Assembly: GCA_031271905.1 (NCBI GenBank) | Contig: JAISUT010000021.1 | Span: 1-50,644, forward strand | From: Acidobacteriota bacterium | GTDB lineage: Bacteria > Acidobacteriota > UBA6911 | Direction: 5' to 3' | DNA: 50,644 bases | In this document: in pieces, positions 35,647-46,524 of the stretch | Position numbering within the stretch: the first letter of the stretch is position 1 | How the letters are laid out: each line of letters starts with the position of its first letter | Translations under genes and position numbers: made by a program | Notes under the pieces: generated by a model | What the model was told of the DNA's origin: nothing | The model's database searches: none | What the model saw: the letters and a program-made list of their open reading frames with translations, nothing else

Positions 35647-36729
35647 ATGAAGCATATCGACGAATACCGCGACGGCGCGGCGGCGCGCGCCCTGGCCGCC
35701 GCCATCCGCAAGCTGGTCACGCGCCCTTGGACGGTCATGGAGATCTGCGGCGGGCAGACGCACTCCATCGTGAAATACGGCATCGACCAACTGCTCCCCG
35801 CGTCGGTCACGCTCGTCCACGGACCGGGCTGCCCGGTCTGCGTCACGCCCTTGGAGCTGGTCGAGAAGGCGATCGAGATCGCCTCCCGCCCGGAGGTGAC
35901 CTTCTGCTCCTTCGGCGACATGTTGCGCGTCCCGGGCGTCTCGCGCGACCTGCTTTCGGTCAAGGCCGCAGGCGGGGACGTGCGCATCGTCTATTCGCCG
36001 CTCGACGCGGTGAAGGTCGCTGCGGAGAACCCGCGCCGCGAGGTCGTCTTTTTCGCCGTCGGCTTCGAGACCACCGCCCCCGCAGTCGCCATGGCGGTGT
36101 TGCAGGCGGCGCACTTGCGGCTCGGCAACTTCTCCCTGCTCGTCTCGCACGTCTTGGTCCCTCCCGCGATGGAGGCCATACTCTCCTCGCCCGACAACCG
36201 CGTGCAGGGTTTCTTGGCGGCGGGTCACGTCTGCGCCGTCATGGGCTACGAGGAATACGGGCCGATAGCGGCGCGCCACCGCGTCCCCATAGTGGTCACG
36301 GGGTTCGAGCCGGTGGACATCTTGCAGGGCGTCCACCTGTGCCTGCGGCAGCTCGAGGAGGGGCGCGCCGAGGTCGAGAACCAGTACGCGCGCTCCGTGC
36401 GGCGCGAGGGGAACCTGGCCGCGCAACGCCCCGTCCGCGAGGTCTTCCGCGTCACGCCGCGCAAATGGCGGGGCGTCGGCGAGATACCGCAAAGCGGCCT
36501 GGGCTTGCGGGAGGCATACGCGGCGTTCGACGCCGAGCGGCGCTTCGGGCTCGCCGACCGTCGGAGCGAGGAGCCGCCGGAGTGCATCAGCGGGCAGATC
36601 CTGCGGGGCGTCAAAAGGCCGGGCGACTGCCCCGCCTTCGGCGTCCGTTGCGTCCCGGAGCACCCCCTGGGCGCGCCGATGGTCTCCTCCGAAGGGGCTT
36701 GCGCCGCCTATTACCGCTATCGGAACTGA
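35647..36729 (+). CDS. hypD: Hydrogenase maturation protein HypD
   Basis: The 360-residue protein has HypD hallmarks: [26 protein letters not shown], the [12 protein letters not shown] loop, [13 protein letters not shown] and the C-terminal four cysteines ([19 protein letters not shown]) for a [4Fe-4S] cluster. It scaffolds assembly of the Fe(CN)2CO centre with HypC, receiving cyanide from HypE. The stop is nine bases before the hypE ATG. Its translation start is directly against MITE copy D. Confidence 0.95.
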   Translation: MKHIDEYRDGAAARALAAAIRKLVTRPWTVMEICGGQTHSIVKYGIDQLLPASVTLVHGPGCPVCVTPLELVEKAIEIASRPEVTFCSFGDMLRVPGVSRDLLSVKAAGGDVRIVYSPLDAVKVAAENPRREVVFFAVGFETTAPAVAMAVLQAAHLRLGNFSLLVSHVLVPPAMEAILSSPDNRVQGFLAAGHVCAVMGYEEYGPIAARHRVPIVVTGFEPVDILQGVHLCLRQLEEGRAEVENQYARSVRREGNLAAQRPVREVFRVTPRKWRGVGEIPQSGLGLREAYAAFDAERRFGLADRRSEEPPECISGQILRGVKRPGDCPAFGVRCVPEHPLGAPMVSSEGACAAYYRYRN

Positions 36730-36738
36730 CTTTGGGAC

Positions 36739-37872
36739 ATGGCCATGGAAGACGCTACGAAAAAAGATGAGAAAGATGGCTCGGGCGACGCGGGCGCGTT
36801 CTCCTGCCCGTCGCCCGTCCAACAATACGACAGCGTGCTGTTGGCGCACGGCGGCGGCGGGCGGCTGACGCATCAGTTGATCGAGCAGGTGTTCCTCCAG
36901 GCTTACGGCAACCCGCTGACCGAGGAGCGGCACGACGGCGCGGTCTTCGAACTTCCCGCCGGACGGTTCGCATTCACCACCGACTCCTACGTCATCCGGC
37001 CCCTGTTCTTCCCCGGCGGCGACATCGGCGAGCTGGCGGTCAATGGCACGGTCAACGACCTGGCGATGTGCGGGGCGCGGCCGCTCTACCTGAGCGCCGG
37101 GTTCGTCATCGAGGAAGGGCTGCCGATGGACACGCTGCGGCGCGTCGCCGCGTCGATGCAGCGCGCCGCGTCGCGCGCCGGGGTGCGGCTCGTGACCGGA
37201 GACACCAAGGTCGTGGACCGCGGCAAGGGGGACGGCGTGTACATCAACACGGCGGGGATAGGCCAAGTGGTCGCCCCCCGGCGCGTCGCCCCGTCGAGCG
37301 TGATGCCGGGCGACGCCATCGTCCTGAGCGGCGACATCGGGCGGCACGGCATCGCCATCATGGCCGTGCGCGAGGGGCTGGAGTTCGAGAGCGTCATCGA
37401 GAGCGATTGCGCCCCCGTGAGCGAACCCGTCCTCGCCTTGCTGGAGGCGGGGGTGGAGGTGCATTGCCTGCGCGACCTGACGCGCGGGGGGCTGGCCAGC
37501 ACCTTGGTGGAGATCGCCGAGGCGACGCGGTTGCGCTGCGAAATCGAGGAGGAGGCGATACCGGTGCGCGAGGACGTGCGCGGGGCGTGCGAGATATTGG
37601 GCTTCGACCCGCTCTACGTCGCCAACGAGGGGCGTTTCGCCGCCTTCGTCCCCGGGCGGGAGGCGGGGCGGGCGCTCGACATCCTGCGGCGTCATCCGGT
37701 CTGCGAGTCCGCGCAAATCGTCGGGCGCGTCACCGGAGGCGGAAAGGACGAGGTGGGCGAACGCGGCGGGACGGGCGCGGGGCGGGCGGGCGCGGTCACC
37801 CTGCGCAGCCGCATCGGCGCCATGCGCGTCGTGGACATGATCAGCGGCGAGCAGCTCCCCCGCATCTGCTGA
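36739..37872 (+). CDS. hypE: Hydrogenase maturation protein HypE
   Basis: The 377-residue protein has the AIRS/PurM-like ATP-binding pattern ([60 protein letters not shown]) and the C-terminal PRIC, whose cysteine is carbamoylated and dehydrated to thiocyanate. About 28 extra residues at the N-terminus are unusual but harmless looking. HypF, which would supply the carbamoyl group, and HypA/B are not in this window. Confidence 0.95.
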   Translation: MAMEDATKKDEKDGSGDAGAFSCPSPVQQYDSVLLAHGGGGRLTHQLIEQVFLQAYGNPLTEERHDGAVFELPAGRFAFTTDSYVIRPLFFPGGDIGELAVNGTVNDLAMCGARPLYLSAGFVIEEGLPMDTLRRVAASMQRAASRAGVRLVTGDTKVVDRGKGDGVYINTAGIGQVVAPRRVAPSSVMPGDAIVLSGDIGRHGIAIMAVREGLEFESVIESDCAPVSEPVLALLEAGVEVHCLRDLTRGGLASTLVEIAEATRLRCEIEEEAIPVREDVRGACEILGFDPLYVANEGRFAAFVPGREAGRALDILRRHPVCESAQIVGRVTGGGKDEVGERGGTGAGRAGAVTLRSRIGAMRVVDMISGEQLPRIC

Positions 37873-38047
37873 ACACCGCAAAGGATCGCCGCGTCGAATT
37901 GAAATGGCGTATGCCGGAGGCCGCGACCGGGCCGGGTCAGGCTGTTTCCCAAGCCGCTCGAAAAACCGGTACCGCGTCGCAAAAACCCGCAGTAGAATCA
38001 ACACCGATGCCGCGGCGCGGCGACACCATGAAAAAGGAGGCGGCGGA

Positions 38048-39070
38048 ATGGCGGGACGATGGCGAGAGGCGATGTTGCCGGTCTTGGGCGCGGCACTCTG
38101 CGCGGGGGCGGTGCTTTCGCCCCGGCTGGCGAGGGAGGCGCGGGCGGAGCTGGAGGCGCCGGTTCGGCGGCTGATCCTGACCGACGGGTCGTATGAGCTT
38201 ATCCGCGACTACACCGTGGAGAACGGGCGCGTCCGCTACTACAGCACCGAGCGCCATGAGTGGGAGGAGCTTCCCGAGGGCATGGTCGATTGGGAGGCGA
38301 CGGAAAGGCGCGCCAGCCGCGCGAACGACTACGCGGGGGAGCGGGATTACGGGGACGCGACCGCCGACGTTGAAGACGGCGAGGACGACGAGGACGCGCG
38401 ACGGCCGCTGGTCGCCCCCGGGTTGCGGATGCCCATGGAGACCGGGGTCTTCCTGCTGGACGCCTTCGAAGGGCGGCAAGCGCTCTCCCCTCTCGCCCAG
38501 GGCGGCACGGACACGAACCGCAACCTGAAGGGCAACATCTTGCGCGGCATCTTCAACCCCGTCGCCAGCTCGAGGCAGACGCTCGAACTCGACGGCCTTG
38601 CCGCGCGGACGCAGGCGCACACCGGGACGCCGGAGATCTTCGTCTCCGTAGATCCGCCAAGGCGCGCCGACTCCCCCGCGAAATCCGACGAAGGCGCCGA
38701 TGGGGGCGTGGGCTATACCGGCATGACGGCGCGGGAGCACCTGCGCCTGGTGCGTTGCGGGCGCAAGGACGGCAAGCGCACGGTGCTCACGTACAACATC
38801 GCCGTCTATGGCAAGGTCACCCCCAAAGCCGAGGAGGTCGCCATCGTCGTGGAACCGGTCTCGTCGCGCTGGGTGAAGGTGCGCCCCGCCGCGCCGTTGC
38901 CGACGGGAGAATACGCGCTGGTGGAATGGGGGCCGGACAACGCCGTGAACGAGTTGGTGTGGGACTTCGGCGTGAACCCGTCCGCGCCGCCGAACGCCGC
39001 CGTCGGGGGCTCCCCGGGCCCTGCGCCCACAGGCCCCCCGGTGCTGATCGAGCGCGGCAGGGACGAGTAG
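38048..39070 (+). CDS. Secreted protein of unknown function
   Basis: The 340-residue protein has a signal peptide (MLPVLGAALCAGAVLSPRLA with cleavage near AREARA). A recognisable first module reads LILTDGSYELIRDYTVENGR then VRYYSTERHEWEELPEG, which resembles secreted proteins I associate with Acidobacteriota. An acidic linker (DVEDGEDDEDARR) follows, and the rest looks beta-rich (VAIVVEPVSSRWVKVRPAAP). The C-terminus is proline/glycine rich. AGGAGG before ATG 38048 fixes the start. The function is unknown. Confidence 0.7.
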   Translation: MAGRWREAMLPVLGAALCAGAVLSPRLAREARAELEAPVRRLILTDGSYELIRDYTVENGRVRYYSTERHEWEELPEGMVDWEATERRASRANDYAGERDYGDATADVEDGEDDEDARRPLVAPGLRMPMETGVFLLDAFEGRQALSPLAQGGTDTNRNLKGNILRGIFNPVASSRQTLELDGLAARTQAHTGTPEIFVSVDPPRRADSPAKSDEGADGGVGYTGMTAREHLRLVRCGRKDGKRTVLTYNIAVYGKVTPKAEEVAIVVEPVSSRWVKVRPAAPLPTGEYALVEWGPDNAVNELVWDFGVNPSAPPNAAVGGSPGPAPTGPPVLIERGRDE

Positions 39071-39190
39071 GCCTCCAAAGATGCCCTTTTATAAAGCCGC
39101 GCCAGCCATTAGAATGAGTTTTTTTGAATTCGCCCGGCATCCGCGCCTACGGTCGCATGCCCGTCCGGCGGTTCGTTCGAGGCGTTCGTC

Positions 39191-40528
39191 GTGAAAGCAG
39201 TGGTGACAGGGGGGACGGGGGAGGCAAGGCCCGAGGAAAGCAGGTACCTCAACTGCATCCGTTGCGGGCTGTGCCTGTCGGTCTGCCCGACCTATCGCGA
39301 ATACCAGAAAGAGACCGCCTCGCCGCGCGGCCGCGTGGCGCTGACGCGCAAGGGGCTGGAAGGCCGCCTCGAACTGTCGCCCAACCTCGTCGAGCAGATG
39401 TACGGCTGCTTCGCCTGCATGGCATGCAACGACGCCTGCCCGGTCGGCATCAAACCGGCGGACCTGGCGCTGTCCATGCGCCAAATCGACGAGGGGCGGC
39501 ATCCCGCGAAATGGAAGCAGTGGCTGTTCGGGGGGCTGGTCGGACACGCCTGGCGCATGGAATGGGCGACCTTGCCCCTGCGCCTCTACCAGCGGCTGGG
39601 GTTGCGCCGCCTCGCCTACGCGCTGGGGCTGCGCCGCCTCCTGCCCGCGAAGCTCCGCGACTTGGAGGCGATGCTGCCGCGCCTGCCGCAACGCCCCCTG
39701 CGCCGGGTGTTGCCCGAGGTCACGCCGGCGCGCGGCGAGGAAAAGCGCCGCGTCGGCTTCTTCCTCGGTTGCGCCCAGAGCCTGCTTTTCGCCAGGGAGA
39801 GCGAGGCGGCGTTACGCGTGCTGGCGCGCAACGGCTGCACCGTCGTCACGCCCAAGGCGGTCGAGTGTTGTGGGATGCCGGCGCGCGGCTACGGCCGCAT
39901 GGATCTGGTGATAAAGCAGGCGCGGCACAACATCGAGGTCTTTGAAAAGCTGGACGTGGAGTGCGTCCTGACCGACTGCGCCACCTGCGGCTCCACCCTG
40001 AAGGAGTACGCGCACATCTTCGAAGGCGACCCGGAGTGGAGGCCGCGCGCGGAGAGGTTCCAATCCAAGGTGCGCGACATCTGCGAGTTCCTCGCCTCGA
40101 TCCCGCTGGAGAAGCCCGCCGGGCGCGTCGAAGGCAGGGCGACCTACCACGACCCCTGCCACCTGCGCCGGGCGCAGAAGGTCTGGAAGGAGCCGCGCAA
40201 GCTCCTCGCGCTGATCGACGGTCTGGAGTTCGTGGAGCTGCCGGAGGCCGACTGGTGCTGCGGTTCGGCGGGGAGCCAGCTCATCACGCACTACGAGACT
40301 TCGTGGAAGGTCTTGGACCGGAAGCTCGACAACGTGGAAAAGACGGGCGCGGACGTGCTGGCGTCCGGCTGCCCCGGATGCCGGATGCAGTTGCAGACGG
40401 GTTTGAGGCGGCGCGGGCGCAAGGTGCGCTCCGTGCACCCGGTCGCGCTCCTGGACGAAGCCTACGAAAACGCCGACCGGAAGGGCGCCGAGGGGAACGT
40501 CGGCGAAAACGCGGCGGGAGGGGAGTGA
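39191..40528 (+). CDS. glcF: Glycolate oxidase iron-sulfur subunit (GlcF-like)
   Basis: The 445-residue protein has two [4Fe-4S] ferredoxin motifs (CIRCGLCLSVCPTY and CFACMACNDACPVGIKP). Two CCG domains follow (VECCGMPARGYG, DCATCGSTLKEY; DPCHLRRAQKV, DWCCGSAGSQ). This is the electron-transfer subunit of glycolate- or lactate-type oxidases. The start is GTG 39191, with GAGG eight bases upstream. Its stop is two bases before the ATG of the flavin subunit, so they form an operon. The third subunit gene, glcE, is absent. Confidence 0.8.
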   Translation: MKAVVTGGTGEARPEESRYLNCIRCGLCLSVCPTYREYQKETASPRGRVALTRKGLEGRLELSPNLVEQMYGCFACMACNDACPVGIKPADLALSMRQIDEGRHPAKWKQWLFGGLVGHAWRMEWATLPLRLYQRLGLRRLAYALGLRRLLPAKLRDLEAMLPRLPQRPLRRVLPEVTPARGEEKRRVGFFLGCAQSLLFARESEAALRVLARNGCTVVTPKAVECCGMPARGYGRMDLVIKQARHNIEVFEKLDVECVLTDCATCGSTLKEYAHIFEGDPEWRPRAERFQSKVRDICEFLASIPLEKPAGRVEGRATYHDPCHLRRAQKVWKEPRKLLALIDGLEFVELPEADWCCGSAGSQLITHYETSWKVLDRKLDNVEKTGADVLASGCPGCRMQLQTGLRRRGRKVRSVHPVALLDEAYENADRKGAEGNVGENAAGGE

Positions 40529-40530
40529 CG

Positions 40531-41910
40531 ATGGACAGCGGTTTGATCGACAAGTTGGCGGGGGTGGTCGGCAAGGACGGGGTGCTCACGACGCCCGAGG
40601 ATTTGGCGGCCTACAGCTACGACGGGACGTTCGCCGAGGGTGCGCCGGATGTCGTCGTCCTGCCGCGCTCGACCGAGCAGACCGCCGACGTCATGAAGCT
40701 CGCGGCCGAGACGCGCACCCCCGTGGTGGCGCGCGGCATGGGCTCGGGCCTCGCCGCCGGCTCCATCCCCGCCGTGGCGGGGGGCATGGTGGTCAGCTTC
40801 ACCCGCATGAACCGCATTCTGGAGATCGACCCGCGCAACTCCACCGTCTTCACCCAGAGCGGCGTCGTGACCGCGACGCTCCAGGCCGAGGTCGAGAAGC
40901 TGGGCCTTTTCTACCCGCCCGACCCGTCCAGCATCAAGCACTCCACCATCGGCGGCAACATCGCCTGCAACGCGGGCGGGCCGCGCTGCCTGAAATACGG
41001 CGTCACGGGCAACTACGTGCTGGGACTGACCGTGGTGCTGGCCGACGGGCGCGTCCTGCGAACCGGCGGCAAGCCGATCAAGGATGTCACCGGCTACAAC
41101 CTGAACGGCCTGTTCACCTCTTCCGAGGGGACGCTGGGCCTGGTCACCGAGGCGCTGTTGCGGCTGGTCGCGCGGCCGCGCCACGCCAAGACCGCCCTGG
41201 CGGAGTTCGATTCGCTCGACAACGCGGCGCGGGCGGTGAACGAGGTGCTCGCCGAGGGGATCGTCCCCGCCAGCCTGGAGCTGATGGACCAGACGGCCAT
41301 CGCCTGCATCGAGGAGGCGATGCACCTGGGGCTCGAGACCGACGTCGCCGCGTCGCTGATCATCGAGACGGACGGCGCGGACGAGGCGACCGTGACGCGC
41401 GAGGCGGAGGCCGCGGGGCGCATCTGCCGGAACGTCGGCGCGCGCACGGTGAAGGTGGCGCAGACCGAGGAGGAGCGGGCGGGGCTGTGGAAGGCGCGGC
41501 GCTCCATCTCCCCCTCGCTGGCGCGCAAGGCGCCGAACAAGCTGGGCGAGGACATCACCGTGCCGCGCAGCGCGATTCCCGAAGTGGTGCAGAAGATCAG
41601 GGCGATCAGCCAGAAGCACGGGCTCCCCATCGTGATCTTCGGGCACGCGGGCGACGGCAACCTCCACCCGAACATCCTCTTCGACAAGCGCGACGCGGGG
41701 CAGTGGGCGAAGGTGGAGGAGATGGTGCGCGAGATCTTCGCCGTCGCCCTCGCCGTCGGCGGCACGCTTTCGGGCGAGCACGGCGTCGGCGTCCTGAAGC
41801 GCCCCTACTTCGAGCAGGCGCTCGGCCCGGTCTCCGTGGCGGTGCAGCGCGCCGTCAAGGCGGCGCTCGACCCGCTTGGCATCCTCAACCCCGGCAAGAT
41901 GTTCGCCTAG
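40531..41910 (+). CDS. glcD: FAD-linked glycolate/D-lactate oxidase subunit (GlcD-like)
   Basis: The 459-residue protein has an FAD_binding_4 domain (TPVVARGMGSGLAAGSIP, HSTIGGNIACNAGGPRCLKY, GKPIKDVTGYNLNGLFTSSE) and the FAD-oxidase C domain (GHAGDGNLHPNILFDKRDAG, GTLSGEHGVGVLKRPYF). It oxidises a 2-hydroxyacid such as glycolate or D-lactate and passes electrons to the GlcF-like protein. GGAGGGGAG precedes the ATG. The specificity is not certain. Confidence 0.85.
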   Translation: MDSGLIDKLAGVVGKDGVLTTPEDLAAYSYDGTFAEGAPDVVVLPRSTEQTADVMKLAAETRTPVVARGMGSGLAAGSIPAVAGGMVVSFTRMNRILEIDPRNSTVFTQSGVVTATLQAEVEKLGLFYPPDPSSIKHSTIGGNIACNAGGPRCLKYGVTGNYVLGLTVVLADGRVLRTGGKPIKDVTGYNLNGLFTSSEGTLGLVTEALLRLVARPRHAKTALAEFDSLDNAARAVNEVLAEGIVPASLELMDQTAIACIEEAMHLGLETDVAASLIIETDGADEATVTREAEAAGRICRNVGARTVKVAQTEEERAGLWKARRSISPSLARKAPNKLGEDITVPRSAIPEVVQKIRAISQKHGLPIVIFGHAGDGNLHPNILFDKRDAGQWAKVEEMVREIFAVALAVGGTLSGEHGVGVLKRPYFEQALGPVSVAVQRAVKAALDPLGILNPGKMFA

Positions 41911-41964
41911 CCCGGTTGAAAATCCGCGCCATCGGGGCGGCAAAGTTTTTGATGGTGCGGGGCG

Positions 41965-44190
41965 CTAGGATTTCGAGACGCCCTTCCAGTCGTCCGGGCC
42001 GGAGTAGGAGTATTCCCGGACCTCCTGGGTCGGGACGGCCTTCACGACGCCGCCGACCTTCTCGTAGCTGACCGGCATGGCTTTGACGCAACGCCCCCGA
42101 CCGTCCTCGGCGACCGACAACAACCCCTCGGCGTTGAAGCGCTGGACGCCGTCCTCGGAGTACCGCGTCCAACCGAGCATCGTCCCGTCGGGGGCGTAGC
42201 GGTAGACGTCGCGCCACGCCTTCGGGGTGTCCAGGCGCGCGTCCACGTAGTTGGCGCGCCATTCGTCGCGCACGATGCGCGGGTAGATGACATGGGCGAG
42301 CAACGAGGCGTTCAGGCGCGCCACCTCCCCCTTTTCAAACCGGGTCAGCCTAGTCGCCAAAGGCGCGCCCCCCCCTCTGACCGGGGTCAGGTCGAAGCCC
42401 CCCGCGGGGGATTTGCGAAGGACGCCGGAGCGCACCAGCGCTTCGCGGCAACTGTCGAAATCCGCCAGGTCGTCCCTGCCCGCCGACTGGAGCAGCGGCT
42501 GCAAGGTGCCGACGTTCGCCGTCATGAACCCCACGTCGTGCAGGATGCCGTCCAGGGCTTGCCGCACCCGCGCCGCGACGGTCACGTCCGATTTCGGGAG
42601 CTTGCTTTGCAGGATGCGCTCCCCGACGCCCTTGGCGTCCTCGAACGACCTGCGGGCGGCATCGACCGCCTGGTTCGACGCCTCGGCGCGCTCCAGCCCC
42701 GTCCTCGCGGCGATGGCCGCGGCGTCCGCCTTGGAGAACTCCGCCGCCACCTTCCGCAACGCCGCCAGCTCCTCCGCGTCGAAACGGCCGCGCAGCAGCC
42801 GCTCCCGCCAACCGGCGCCCTCGCCGCCCAGCATCCGCAGCAACGCCGCCCAGTCGGCGACCGACACCGACGCCGTGCCGACGCCGTAGCCGACATCGAC
42901 GACCCTGCCGTCGGCGTCGTAAGTCCTGGCCTCGCTGTCCAGCGTGAAGAAGGTCAGGAACGCGGGCGGCGAATACCACTTGCCGTTGTGGACGAAGACC
43001 CCTATGTCGACGCGGTTGGTTTCCATGCCGGGTTTCCCGGAGACGGGGAAGCGGTCGAAATAGGGGATCGTGACCTCGGCGACGGAATGCTCCGGGTTGC
43101 GGTATTCGATCTTTATCCGGCTCGCGTCCCCTTGCAGCACCGTCCAGAAGAACTTGACCGGCTTCCCGCCCAGGTCTTTGCTTTTGCCGGCGTCCACGGT
43201 GACTTTCCGCGTGCGCGCCGTGCCGCGAAAGACGCGGGCGACGGCGGCGGGGGTGTCCCCGAGCCTTTCGGTCTTCTCCGGCTCGAAATAATCGAGCCCC
43301 AACACGGGATCGTCCTCCCTTGCGACGTGGATTTGCGCCATCGGCGGCAGGTCGTCGGCGGTCATCGCGTGCGCAAGCTCCACCATCTTGCGCTCGTTGA
43401 CGTTCGCCCCATCGAACACCGGCGGGTGCGCCTTGCCGGTCAGGTACTCCCCCTCGCCCGCCAATTGCCTGCCGGTGAGGCGCAGCAGCATCTGGACGGC
43501 GGGGAACAGCATCCCCGACTGCCGCAACTTCTGTTTGACCTCGGGGCGGAACGCCGCGAGGGTGCGCGGCACCGCCCGCATGAACGGCTGGTCTGATCCC
43601 GACGACCCTTGGGAGATGATCAGGTACGGGGTGTTGGCGGGGTACAGGTCGCCGTAGCCGTCGCCGTAGCCGTTGTGCCCGGGGTCGTAGTCCTGGTGCT
43701 CGGGATAGATGTAGAGGTTGTTGCGGACGTACTCCCCGAAAAGGAACACGATGCCGGAGGGGCGCACGTAGTAGCCGCGCGGGTTGCTCCCCCCTTGGGC
43801 GGCGGACAAGGACGTGGACGAGTTGCCGAACACGACGTCCGGGGCGATGAGCCGCGACTGCGCCCCCCAGTTGGCGCGGGCCTTGACCTGATCCTCGGTG
43901 TAGGAGATCTGCTGCAACTGGGGATAGGAGGCGAGGTCGAGCTGGGAATGCCCCTCGTCGCGGTTGTCGTAGTAGTCGCCGACGTTGCCGGCGGCGGTGC
44001 CGGCGGCGTACCACTTGCGCAACAAGTCCCCGACCTCGTCCCCGGGAAGCGCGATCGGCTTGTCCCCGGCTTTTTCGGCGTTCCCCGCAGGGGTGCCCCG
44101 TCTTTGGGACATCGCGGAGCGGATGCCGAGGAATGCCAGCGCCGCCGGGACGACGATCATCAGAAGAAGGAAGCATCGGCGCAAATTCAT
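41965..44190 (-). CDS. Large secreted protein of unknown function
   Basis: The 741-residue protein has a signal peptide (RRCFLLLMIVVPAALAFLGI). Residues about 85-300 contain WGAQSRLIAPDVVFGNSSTS and PYLIISQGSSGSDQPF. A PKD-like module (KPVKFFWTVLQGDASRIKIE, VDIGVFVHNGKWYSPPAFLT) is followed by ARTYDADGRVVDVGYG, a helical region (ALRKVAAEFSKADAAAIAAR) and a C-terminal YRYAPDGTMLGWTRYSEDG that looks like a beta-hairpin repeat. It is exported and probably envelope or extracellular. I do not recognise the family. It converges with glcD. Confidence 0.7.
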   Translation of the reverse strand: MNLRRCFLLLMIVVPAALAFLGIRSAMSQRRGTPAGNAEKAGDKPIALPGDEVGDLLRKWYAAGTAAGNVGDYYDNRDEGHSQLDLASYPQLQQISYTEDQVKARANWGAQSRLIAPDVVFGNSSTSLSAAQGGSNPRGYYVRPSGIVFLFGEYVRNNLYIYPEHQDYDPGHNGYGDGYGDLYPANTPYLIISQGSSGSDQPFMRAVPRTLAAFRPEVKQKLRQSGMLFPAVQMLLRLTGRQLAGEGEYLTGKAHPPVFDGANVNERKMVELAHAMTADDLPPMAQIHVAREDDPVLGLDYFEPEKTERLGDTPAAVARVFRGTARTRKVTVDAGKSKDLGGKPVKFFWTVLQGDASRIKIEYRNPEHSVAEVTIPYFDRFPVSGKPGMETNRVDIGVFVHNGKWYSPPAFLTFFTLDSEARTYDADGRVVDVGYGVGTASVSVADWAALLRMLGGEGAGWRERLLRGRFDAEELAALRKVAAEFSKADAAAIAARTGLERAEASNQAVDAARRSFEDAKGVGERILQSKLPKSDVTVAARVRQALDGILHDVGFMTANVGTLQPLLQSAGRDDLADFDSCREALVRSGVLRKSPAGGFDLTPVRGGGAPLATRLTRFEKGEVARLNASLLAHVIYPRIVRDEWRANYVDARLDTPKAWRDVYRYAPDGTMLGWTRYSEDGVQRFNAEGLLSVAEDGRGRCVKAMPVSYEKVGGVVKAVPTQEVREYSYSGPDDWKGVSKS

Positions 44191-44244
44191 ATCACCCCTT
44201 CCCGGAGACCCGCCGTTTGCGCAACGCGACGCGGCGGGCCGGCC

Positions 44245-44991
44245 CTATAGTTCCGCCACGACGGGGGCGTGGTCGCTGGTGCCGACCCCGGCGCGCACCG
44301 CGCATCCCTTGACGCGCGCCGCCGCCGCGCCGCTCGCCAGCACGTAGTCCAGCCGCCAGCCGATGTTCTTTTGCCGCATCCCGCGCCACGGCGGCCACCA
44401 GGTGAACATCCGGTCGTCGTCGGGGGCGAGCGCGCGGCCTGCGTCGGTCAAGCCGCCGCCGGAGAGCACCCGCTCGAACAGCGCCCGCTCCTCGGGGCGC
44501 TGCCCGATGGCGTCGGGCTTGCGCTCCTTCGGATGCACGTCGATGTCGCCGCGCGTGATGTTCATGTCGCCGCACAGGACGACGTCCCGCCCGGCGGCGC
44601 GCAGGTCGGCGAGGTGGCGCCCCATCTCCTCGAAAAAGCGGATCTTCGCGGCGAAGTCCTTGCCGCCGTTCGGCGCGTAGACGGAGGCGTAGGTGACCTC
44701 GCCGACCCGCGCCGTGACGACGCGGGTCTCGAAGTCGAAGCCGGGGTGCCCGAACGACGGGGCGTCCGCCGCGAGGCGGCGGTGCAGCAGCAACGCCACG
44801 CCGGAGTAGGCGCGCTCGCCATGCCAGCACCCCCAGTAGTCGGGCAACGCCGTCAGCGACGCCGGCACCTGCTCCCGCGCGGCTTTCAGCTCCTGCAGGC
44901 AGACGACGTCGGGATCCTCCTCCGCGAGCCATTGCAGCACCTGCGCCTCGCGGGCGCGGATGCCGTTCACGTTCCAAGTCGCGACCTTCAT
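44245..44991 (-). CDS. xth: Exodeoxyribonuclease III / AP endonuclease
   Basis: The 248-residue protein has all motifs of the family: MKVATWNVNGIRAR, DVVCLQELKA, VLCGDMNITRGDIDVHPKE, WWPPWRGMRQKNIGWRLDYV and the catalytic SDHAPVV. It cuts DNA at abasic sites in base-excision repair. GGGAGGGG is directly before ATG 44991, and its start is 11 bases after the cysS stop, so the two are probably co-transcribed. Confidence 0.9.
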   Translation of the reverse strand: MKVATWNVNGIRAREAQVLQWLAEEDPDVVCLQELKAAREQVPASLTALPDYWGCWHGERAYSGVALLLHRRLAADAPSFGHPGFDFETRVVTARVGEVTYASVYAPNGGKDFAAKIRFFEEMGRHLADLRAAGRDVVLCGDMNITRGDIDVHPKERKPDAIGQRPEERALFERVLSGGGLTDAGRALAPDDDRMFTWWPPWRGMRQKNIGWRLDYVLASGAAAARVKGCAVRAGVGTSDHAPVVAEL

Positions 44992-45002
44992 CCCCTCCCC
45001 CG

Positions 45003-46406
<1,404 letters not shown>

Positions 46407-46524
46407 TGATTCGTCTCCGCAGGTTTCTGATTTGCAGAAACAAAAATGTTGAAGCCATGCCCGGGAAAAAGCAACCCAAGATTGCGGGAAAACGGGGAAA
46501 ACGGCGAAAGGGGCCCGTGCGGCG

